A DNA stretch of 64,000 bases, taken from NCBI RefSeq assembly GCF_002929355.1, contig NZ_PJIR01000003.1, positions 310,001 to 374,000 on the forward strand, given 5' to 3'. The stretch comes from Arthrobacter sp. B0490. Lineage in GTDB: Bacteria; Actinomycetota; Actinomycetes; Actinomycetales; Micrococcaceae. Below the pieces are notes generated by a model that saw nothing but the letters and a program-made list of their open reading frames with translations, had not been told where the DNA came from and searched no databases. Every line of letters begins with the position of its first letter. The first letter of the stretch is position 1. Below, piece after piece: positions 57,033-64,000 of this stretch. The translations under genes and the position numbers were made by a program.

Positions 57033-57815
57033 TCAATCCGTTGCCGCGCGCACGACCGAGCTCCAGAGGGAGTCGACCCAGGGCAGGTCGGCGGGTTCGG
57101 CGGCCGAGCCCTCGCCGGTGCTGTCCTCGATGCCCTCCCCGCCCTTCACCAGGTAGCGGGTCTCCCCCGGCATCACCAGGAAGATGCGCTCGCGCGCCTG
57201 CTGCTTGACGAAGGCCGGGTCGTCCCAGCGCGCCAGTTCGGACTGGTAGTCCGCCTGTTCCTGCTGCTGGCGGGCGATGTCCGCGCGCAGCGCGTCGAGT
57301 TCGCCCTGCTGCTGCAGGTACCGGCTGACGGACGGCGCGAGGAGCACGATCACCGCGACGAGGACGACGGCGAGGGCCAGCAGCCGCCCGGAGAAGGTCT
57401 TCGCCGGGATGGGGGTGGCTTCCTCGGCCGGCTGGATCGGGGACTCGGCGCGCTTCGAGCCGAGCCGTCCCCGCCGGATGCTCCCGGCCAGCTGGGACCG
57501 CTCGGCGGCCCGCGCCTCCGACGGGGAGGTCGCGGCCGTGGTCCGGGACGCGTCGGACCGGTGGGTCCCGGCGGCGGTGCGTGGGTCCTTCGTGGCGGAC
57601 GGACCGGCGGCCCGCGGCGCGGAGGGCTTCCGCGGGGCCGTCGCGGCAACGCGCGCCGGGGACGGGATCGGACCGGACCGGGAGGGAGCCGGCGTGTGGC
57701 CGGCCCCCCTCCCGTGGTCGGGGGTCGGGCCCTTGGCCGGTCCGGGGGCCGGCCGTTCCTCCGCCGCAGGCGTCGGACGGCCGGCTCGCGGCACGTTAGG
57801 GCGGCGGGCAGTCAT
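57033..57815 (-). CDS. FtsB/DivIC-like septum formation initiator
   Basis: A 260-residue protein with a Pro/Ala/Arg-rich cytoplasmic region (1-135), one membrane helix (about 143-163), then a coiled coil (YLQQQGELDALRADIARQQQEQADYQSEL) and the DivIC motif WDDPAFVKQQARERIFLVMPGE. It belongs to the divisome FtsB-FtsL-FtsQ set. ATG 57815 follows GAGGAG; a TTG at 57830 is upstream of that site and unlikely. The conserved partners are eno upstream and DUF501-ppx downstream (Rv1023-Rv1026). Confidence 0.93.
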   Translation of the reverse strand: MTARRPNVPRAGRPTPAAEERPAPGPAKGPTPDHGRGAGHTPAPSRSGPIPSPARVAATAPRKPSAPRAAGPSATKDPRTAAGTHRSDASRTTAATSPSEARAAERSQLAGSIRRGRLGSKRAESPIQPAEEATPIPAKTFSGRLLALAVVLVAVIVLLAPSVSRYLQQQGELDALRADIARQQQEQADYQSELARWDDPAFVKQQARERIFLVMPGETRYLVKGGEGIEDSTGEGSAAEPADLPWVDSLWSSVVRAATD

Positions 57816-57878
57816 GGAGCTCCTCGTCAACGCTTTCGCGTGTTGTCGCGTCGGGTCCCTCGCGGGGCCCGTTTAACG

Positions 57879-57884
57879 AGGGTA
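57879..57884 (-). promoter_or_regulatory. -10-like hexamer TACCCT upstream of the FtsB-like gene
   Basis: On the minus strand TACCCT lies about 63 nt before ATG 57815, in the short gap after eno, and would let ftsB be transcribed apart from eno. Confidence 0.35.
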
Positions 57885-57912
57885 GCCGCCCTCCTGATCA
57901 ACTATCGATCAA

Positions 57913-59280
<1,368 letters not shown>

Positions 59281-59334
59281 GTTCACGCGCGTCCTGGCGT
59301 GGGCTGGATCACCGGCCGGAGTGCGCCGGACGGG

Positions 59335-60003
59335 TCAGGGACCGCCCGCGGCGTCGCGCTGGTAGTCCAGCACGGCGCGGCGGAGGGCATGCTCCGGGTC
59401 GATCCCGGACGCGAGGGCCCGTCGCGTCAGGGCCAGCAGGTCGCGGCCGAGCTGCTCCTCGTCCGTCGGCCCGTCCGTCGCCGTGCCGGTGGGCTCCCCC
59501 GCCCGCCGGAGGGTCTTCGCCGCGAGGGCGAGCGCGGGCAGGGAGTGCGGGATGCCGTCGAAGGGCGAGGTACGCGCCGGCCGTTCCTGCTGCTTGACGG
59601 CCTGCCAGGTCGCGACGATCTCCTCGACCGTCGCCGGGAAGCTGTCGCGCAGCGCGCCGTCGGCCGTGAAGACGTGCGGGTTGCGCCGGACGAGCTTGGC
59701 CGTCAGCCCGTCCGCCACGTCCGCGAACCCGAAGGCCCCGTCCTCGGCCTGCAGCTGTGCGTGGAGGACCACCTGGAACAGGACGTCGCCGAGTTCGCCC
59801 CGGAGGTCGTCCAGGAGCGCCGGGGGCGGGCTGTCCGAGCGGACGACGTCGTCGACGGCCTCGTAGAGCTCGTACGTCTCCTCCACGAGGTACTCGAGCA
59901 GCGACGCGGGATCCAGCGCGGCCGTCCATGGGCAGTGGCGGCGGAGGAGGTCCACCACCTCGACGAGCCGCTCGACCGCCGCGCCCGGCCTCGCGTCGGT
60001 CAC
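59335..60003 (-). CDS. mazG: MazG-type nucleoside triphosphate pyrophosphohydrolase
   Basis: A 222-residue all-alpha NTP-PPase with the metal-binding EETYELYEAVDD (near 43-54) and ELGDVLFQVVLHAQ (near 73). It cleans up non-canonical NTPs. One MazG domain only, as in mycobacterial MazG (Rv1021). GTG 60003 begins 8 nt after the adenosine deaminase stop; no good ribosome binding site is visible, suggesting coupling. Confidence 0.93.
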   Translation of the reverse strand: MTDARPGAAVERLVEVVDLLRRHCPWTAALDPASLLEYLVEETYELYEAVDDVVRSDSPPPALLDDLRGELGDVLFQVVLHAQLQAEDGAFGFADVADGLTAKLVRRNPHVFTADGALRDSFPATVEEIVATWQAVKQQERPARTSPFDGIPHSLPALALAAKTLRRAGEPTGTATDGPTDEEQLGRDLLALTRRALASGIDPEHALRRAVLDYQRDAAGGP

Positions 60004-60011
60004 GCGGTCGG

Positions 60012-61169
60012 TCAGGCCGACGCCTGCCGGGCGGCCGCGTCGAAGCTCTCCGCGACGTACTGGGCCAGCGCCTCGCGGTCCTCGAGGGGCAGGAACGCGG
60101 CGTCGACGGCGTTGAGCGTGAACTCGAGCAGGTCGCCGAGGTCGTACCCGAACGTCTCGACGAGCAGCTCGAACTCGCCCGTCAGGGTCACGCCGCTCAT
60201 CAGGCGGTTGTCGGTGTTCACCGTGACCTTGAACCCGAGCTGGTAGAGCAGGTCGAAGGGGTGCGCGTCGATGGTGTCGCCGAAGGCCCCGATGGCGCCG
60301 GTCTGCAGGTTCGAGGACGGGCACAGCTCGAGCGGGATGCCGCGGTCCCGGACCCAGGACGCGATGCGCCCGAGGTTCGCGATGCCGACCTCCTCGCCGT
60401 CGGCGACCTCCTCGTCCTCGGATTCCTCGATCTCGATGTCCTCGGCGATGCGCACGCCGTGGCCGAGGCGCAGGGCGCGCCCTGCGACGAGCGCGTCCTG
60501 GATGCTCTCGAGGCCTGCCGCCTCGCCCGCGTGGACAGTCACCGGGAACTGCTCGCCGGCGAGGAAGGTGAAGGCGTCGGCGAAGCGCGAGGGCAGGAAG
60601 CCGTTCTCGGCGCCGGCGATGTCGAAGCCGACGGCGCCCCTGTCGCGGTGGCGGACGGCGAGCTCGGCGATCTCCTGGCCGCGGTCGGCGTGCCGCATGG
60701 CGGTGATGAGCTGGCCGACCTGGATGACGCGGCCCGTGGCGATGGCCGCGGCGGCGCCGGCCTCGAGGCCCTCCTGGACGGCCTCGACGGCCTCGTCGAG
60801 GGTGAGGCCCTGCTGCGTGTGCTGCTCGGGGGCCCAGCGCACCTCCGCGTACACGACGCCGTCGAGCGCGAGGTCCTCGACGAACTCACGGGCGACCCGG
60901 ATGAGGCCCTCGCGGGTCTGCATGACGGCAATGGTGTGGTCGAAGGTCTCCAGATACCGCTCGAGCGAGCCCGAGTCCGCCGATTCCCGGAACCATGCAC
61001 CGAGCGACGCGGCGTCGGACGCCGGTAGCTCGTGCCCGATCCCGGCGGCGAGTTCGAGGATGGTGGCCGGCCGGAGCCCGCCGTCCAGGTGGTCGTGGAG
61101 GGAGATCTTCGGGAGGGTCAGGATGTCGATGGCGGCGTCGGGGACGGCGTCGTTCTGGGTCTGGGTCAC
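60012..61169 (-). CDS. add: Adenosine deaminase
   Basis: It deaminates adenosine to inosine. Zinc and catalytic residues are all visible: HDHLDGG near residue 25, GVVYAEVRWAP, the Glu in TVHAGEAAG near 216, HG in RLGHGVRI and the Asp pair in VNTDNRL. About residues 240-258 form a strongly acidic insertion (EIEESEDEEVADGEE) between the HGVRI helix and the CPSSN strand, not usual for the family. GTG 61169 is leaderless by position. Confidence 0.95.
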   Translation of the reverse strand: MTQTQNDAVPDAAIDILTLPKISLHDHLDGGLRPATILELAAGIGHELPASDAASLGAWFRESADSGSLERYLETFDHTIAVMQTREGLIRVAREFVEDLALDGVVYAEVRWAPEQHTQQGLTLDEAVEAVQEGLEAGAAAAIATGRVIQVGQLITAMRHADRGQEIAELAVRHRDRGAVGFDIAGAENGFLPSRFADAFTFLAGEQFPVTVHAGEAAGLESIQDALVAGRALRLGHGVRIAEDIEIEESEDEEVADGEEVGIANLGRIASWVRDRGIPLELCPSSNLQTGAIGAFGDTIDAHPFDLLYQLGFKVTVNTDNRLMSGVTLTGEFELLVETFGYDLGDLLEFTLNAVDAAFLPLEDREALAQYVAESFDAAARQASA

Positions 61170-61175
61170 GGTGCC

Positions 61176-61181
61176 AGCCTA
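61176..61181 (-). promoter_or_regulatory. -10-like hexamer TAGGCT for add (leaderless type)
   Basis: On the minus strand TAGGCT ends 6 nt before GTG 61169, inside the 23-nt gap to the dedA stop, so add has its own start. Confidence 0.55.
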
Positions 61182-61192
61182 CGCGATCGGCC

Positions 61193-61900
61193 TCACGGCG
61201 GGCTCGTCTCGCGGGCCGGTTCCGGCTCGCCCCGGGACTCCGGGAGGGAGTGGTCGAGGGAGTCGTCGACGGTGGCCCGGAGCGGGGTGGAGCCCCGGAC
61301 GAGGGCGATCACGCGGTCCACGAGGAACCCGAGGACGACGGCAATGGTGACGGCCACAGCGACGCCGAGCAGGTGGTTGTGCTGGAACCAGGTCCCGGCG
61401 AGGGCGCCGATGCCCACCGAGTACGCGGCCCACACGACCCCGGAGAGCGCGGTGAGGGCGACGAAGCGCCGCTGCGAGTAGCCCGTGGCGCCGGCGGTGA
61501 GGTTCACGGCGACGCGGCCGATCGGGATGAAGCGCGCCACGAGGATCAGCGAGGCGGCGCGCTTGGCGAGTTCGGTGCCCGCCCAGGCGAAGGAGCGCTG
61601 CATCCGGGGACGGCGCATCCAGCGGAAGCGCGTGGTGCCGATGCCCCTGCCGAGGAGGTAGGCGATGTTGTCGCCCAGGAACGCGCCGAGAGCCGCGACG
61701 AGGACGAGCAGCCACGGGCTGGGCACGCCCTGCGTGAGGATGAGGGACGCGAGCCCGACGACGACGGACTCGCTGGGGAACGGCGGGAAGAAGCCGTCCA
61801 CGATGCAGCACACGAGGACCAGCAGGTACACCCAGGGCTGCTCGGCGGCAGCGAGCACGAAGTCGCTGATGCCGTTCAGTGCAGTGATGATCGCGTCCAT
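61193..61900 (-). CDS. DedA-family membrane protein
   Basis: 235 residues with six helices. The DedA signature is present: FPPFPSESVVVGLASLI near 38, GDNIAYLLGRGIG near 75 and ARFIPIGRVAVNLTAGATGYS near 130, the conserved Arg pair of the superfamily. DedA proteins are lipid scramblases/flippases implicated in undecaprenyl-phosphate recycling. ATG 61900 follows GGAGGAGC; the ORF upstream is not family-like. Confidence 0.94.
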   Translation of the reverse strand: MDAIITALNGISDFVLAAAEQPWVYLLVLVCCIVDGFFPPFPSESVVVGLASLILTQGVPSPWLLVLVAALGAFLGDNIAYLLGRGIGTTRFRWMRRPRMQRSFAWAGTELAKRAASLILVARFIPIGRVAVNLTAGATGYSQRRFVALTALSGVVWAAYSVGIGALAGTWFQHNHLLGVAVAVTIAVVLGFLVDRVIALVRGSTPLRATVDDSLDHSLPESRGEPEPARETSPP

Positions 61901-62076
61901 GCCGGGCTCCTCCGTCGCGCCCGCGCGACGGCCCACCGGGTGCGTGGTGGCTGTCGACACGGGATCCGACGCCGGGTGCCGCTGGTCCGGTCGGACCGCG
62001 ATGCGCTGCCGTGCGTCTGCCTACGACGCTACCGGCGCGAACCATCGTAGGTCGTCGGCCTTCCGGGCGACAGGGG

Positions 62077-62116
62077 CGGCGGCCGGTCTCACCCCGAAGG
62101 ATGAGGCCGGCCGCCG
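62077..62116 (-). terminator. Terminator downstream of deoA
   Basis: A 15-bp stem (62077-62091 with 62102-62116, one G-U pair) lies past the deoA stop at 62169 and separates the cdd-deoA run from dedA. Confidence 0.75.
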
Positions 62117-62168
62117 ATCCCCTAGGGGGAAACCCCGGGTCGCGGCAGGATCGGGGGCCGGGCTCCGC

Positions 62169-63455
62169 CTAGGCGATCCGGTCGATGATGAGCTGCTGCG
62201 CGGGGCGGGACCCCTCGGGAGCGATCACGACGGCGTCGGCGAGGGCCTCCCGGGCGCGGTCGAACTTGTCGGGGGTGTCGGTCAGGAGCGTCAGCAGCGG
62301 CTCACCTGCACGCACCAGGGCGCCCGGCTTGGCGTGCAGGCGCACGCCGGCCCCTGCCTGCACCCGGTCCTCCTTGCGGGCACGGCCCGCGCCGAGGCGC
62401 CAGGCGGCGACGCCCACCGCGAGTGCGTCGAGGCCCACGAGGACGCCGTCGGCCGGTGCGAGGACGACCTCGGACTCCTTCGCGACGGGGAGCTCCGCGC
62501 GGGGGTCGCCGCCCTGGGCCTCGATCATCCTGTTCCAGACGTCCATCGCGCGGCCGTCCTTCAGCGCGGCCGCCGGGTCGGCGTCGTGCACGCCCGCGCA
62601 GGCGAGCATCTCCTCGGCCAGGCGGACCGTGAGCTCGACGACGTCGGACGGGCCGCCGCCCGCGAGGACCTCCACCGACTCCTCCACCTCGATGGCGTTG
62701 CCCGCGGTCAGGCCGAGCGGGGTGCTCATGTCGGTCAGGAGCGCCACGGTGTCGACCCCGGCGTCCTTGCCGAGGGCCACCATGGTCTCGGCGAGCTCGC
62801 GGGCCTGGGCCACGTCCTTCATGAAGGCACCGCTGCCCACCTTGACGTCCAGGACGAGGGAGCCGGTGCCCTCGGCGATCTTCTTGCTCATGATCGAGGA
62901 CGCGATGAGCGGGATGGCCTCGACGGTGCCGGTGACGTCGCGGAGGGCGTAGAGCTTCTTGTCCGCGGGCGCGAGGCCCGTGCCGGCCGCGCAGATGACG
63001 GCGCCGACGTCGGCGAGCTGGCGCAGCATGTGCTCGTTGCTGAGGTGCGCCTGCCAGCCGGGGATGGACTCGAGCTTGTCGAGGGTCCCGCCCGTGTGGC
63101 CGAGGCCGCGGCCGGAGAGCTGGGGCACGGCGACGCCGAAGACGGCGACGAGCGGCGCCAGCGGCAGGGTGATCTTGTCCCCCACGCCGCCGGTCGAGTG
63201 CTTGTCGCTCGTGGGGCGGCCGAGCGAGGAGAAGTCCATGCGCTCGCCCGAGGCGATCATGGCGGCGGTCCACCGGGAGATCTCTGCGCGGTCCATCCCG
63301 TTGAGCAGGATCGCCATGTTGAGGGCGGCCATCTGCTCGTCGGCGATGACGCCGCGCGTGTAGGCGTCGATGGTCCAGTCGATCTGCTCGGGGGTGAGCG
63401 TGCCGCGGTCGCGCTTGGTCCGGATGATGTCGACGGCGTCGAAGGATTCGGTCAT
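62169..63455 (-). CDS. deoA: Thymidine phosphorylase
   Basis: It splits thymidine or deoxyuridine with phosphate to the base and deoxyribose-1-phosphate. Motifs are the glycosyltransferase-III phosphate loop STGGVGDKITLPLAPLVA near residue 86 and GRGLGHTGGTLDKLESIPG near residue 112. 428 residues is normal. Together with cdd upstream it salvages pyrimidine deoxynucleosides. Confidence 0.96.
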   Translation of the reverse strand: MTESFDAVDIIRTKRDRGTLTPEQIDWTIDAYTRGVIADEQMAALNMAILLNGMDRAEISRWTAAMIASGERMDFSSLGRPTSDKHSTGGVGDKITLPLAPLVAVFGVAVPQLSGRGLGHTGGTLDKLESIPGWQAHLSNEHMLRQLADVGAVICAAGTGLAPADKKLYALRDVTGTVEAIPLIASSIMSKKIAEGTGSLVLDVKVGSGAFMKDVAQARELAETMVALGKDAGVDTVALLTDMSTPLGLTAGNAIEVEESVEVLAGGGPSDVVELTVRLAEEMLACAGVHDADPAAALKDGRAMDVWNRMIEAQGGDPRAELPVAKESEVVLAPADGVLVGLDALAVGVAAWRLGAGRARKEDRVQAGAGVRLHAKPGALVRAGEPLLTLLTDTPDKFDRAREALADAVVIAPEGSRPAQQLIIDRIA

Positions 63456-63516
63456 GGGGGGGTCCTCGGGTTGTTCGGATGATGGTCGCGCTCCCGGCGG
63501 GGTCCCGGGAGCGGCA

Positions 63517-63542
63517 GGGGCGCGGCCTGCGGGCCGCGCCCC
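63517..63542 (-). terminator. Hairpin just after cdd, between cdd and deoA
   Basis: GGGGCGCGGC (63517-63526) pairs with GCCGCGCCCC (63533-63542), 4 nt past the cdd stop. With no U-tract it may be a partial terminator or mRNA-processing stem setting the cdd to deoA ratio. Confidence 0.5.
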
Positions 63543-63546
63543 GGGG

Positions 63547-63942
63547 TCAGGCGAGGTGCTGCGGCCCGAAGGCGTCCGGCAGGACCTCGTCCATGGTGCG
63601 GATGCCGCTGACGGTCAGGAGCACCATGTCGGGTGCCCGGAACTCGTACAGCAGCTGGCGGCAGCGCCCGCACGGCATGAGCGTGTTGCCGTCGCCGTCC
63701 ACGCAGCTGAAGGCCCGGATGCGGCCGCCGCCGCTCATGGCGAGCGCGCTGACGAGGGCGCACTCGGCGCACAGCGTCAGTCCGTAGGAGGCGTTCTCCA
63801 CGTTGCAGCCGGAGATGATCCGGCCGTCGTCGAGCAGGGCCGCCGCGCCCACGGGGAACTTCGAGTACGGGACGTAGGCGTTCCTCATGGCCTCCGTGGC
63901 CGTGGCGGTGAGGCGGTCCCAGGGGATCTCCGGATCGGTCAT
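63547..63942 (-). CDS. cdd: Cytidine deaminase
   Basis: A 131-residue homotetrameric-type enzyme. Zinc and proton-shuttle residues are CAECALVSALAM near residue 55 (Cys-Ala-Glu replacing His-Ala-Glu) and PCGRCRQLL near residue 90, plus the substrate loop NVENASYG. It converts cytidine and deoxycytidine to uridines. The start ATG 63942 follows AGGAGAACAGGAC, overlapping the stop of the previous gene. Confidence 0.97.
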   Translation of the reverse strand: MTDPEIPWDRLTATATEAMRNAYVPYSKFPVGAAALLDDGRIISGCNVENASYGLTLCAECALVSALAMSGGGRIRAFSCVDGDGNTLMPCGRCRQLLYEFRAPDMVLLTVSGIRTMDEVLPDAFGPQHLA

Positions 63943-63953
63943 GTCCTGTTCTC

Positions 63954-64000
63954 CTAGCCCTTGATGTAGGGGATGCCGCTGGCTCCCGGCGCCCTCGAGC
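63954..64000 (-). CDS. C-terminal end of an upstream gene (partial)
   Basis: Only the last 14 codons and TAG stop are inside the window, ending GASGIPYIKG. In related actinobacteria a nucleoside-uptake ABC permease precedes cdd and deoA, so that is the likely identity, but the fragment is too short to prove it. It ends 11 nt before the cdd start. Confidence 0.5.
   Translation of the reverse strand, partial: SRAPGASGIPYIKG

Overview
This 64 kb window is chromosomal DNA from a very high-GC actinobacterium, most probably a member of the Micrococcaceae such as Arthrobacter or a close relative. The clues are a WhiB regulator, a mycothiol-conjugate amidase (mca), a DUF3499/metallopeptidase-fold/WhiB2 neighbourhood, a DUF501-Ppx-FtsB-enolase-MazG neighbourhood, many GTG starts and leaderless promoters. 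The genus is an inference. I see no insertion sequence, prophage, integrase, CRISPR array, rRNA or replication origin. About 61 protein genes and one tRNA are densely packed, and no gene-free stretch exceeds 300 bases.

Region by region: 1-9.1 kb holds the end of an acyl-CoA ligase, membrane proteins (DUF1461, SpoIIM-like, RDD), an L,D-transpeptidase, ahcY and Trm112/DUF3499 proteins. 9.1-22.3 kb is a cell-envelope and purine block: DUF5719, a large glycosyltransferase/membrane protein and WhiB in one translationally coupled minus-strand run, then TIGR03089, GtrA, purK-purE, an LCP-family wall-polymer ligase, manA and a FemX-like peptidyltransferase. 22.3-26.4 kb carries glpX, a DUF4245 protein, carbonic anhydrase and fumC. 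26.4-28.8 kb is a TetR repressor coupled to a DHA2-family exporter. 28.8-36.7 kb holds a NUDIX hydrolase, a prepilin-peptidase-like protein, PhoH2, UppS, a hemolysin-III protein, Mca, DUF4307 and GreA.

36.6-40.9 kb has an AI-2E-family permease, ilvA and a rhomboid protease in one run, then an aldose epimerase divergent from a complete galactose operon (DeoR repressor-galT-galK, 41.0-44.1 kb). 44.1-52.2 kb has a Bax-inhibitor-1 protein and a branched-chain amino acid (Liv) ABC transporter: livH-livM-livG-livF on the plus strand and the binding protein livK on the minus strand. 52.1-64 kb is almost all minus strand: a tRNA-Leu(UAA), a type II NADH dehydrogenase with a Rex-type operator, a secreted subtilisin, ppx, DUF501, FtsB-like, eno, mazG, adenosine deaminase, DedA, thymidine phosphorylase, cytidine deaminase and the very end of one more gene. 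add, deoA and cdd make a nucleoside salvage group.

The clearest unifying signal is regulatory: thirteen genes have a -10-like hexamer ending 6-8 nt before the start codon, so their mRNAs are probably leaderless. The most specific regulatory hits are a near-consensus Rex site at ndh and a 15-bp motif shared by the livH and livK control regions. Structural oddities include a LivH permease with an exported beta-domain, a tRNA-Leu(UAA) lacking the long variable arm, a glycosyltransferase whose only plausible start is CTG, and a zincin-fold protein without the HExxH motif.
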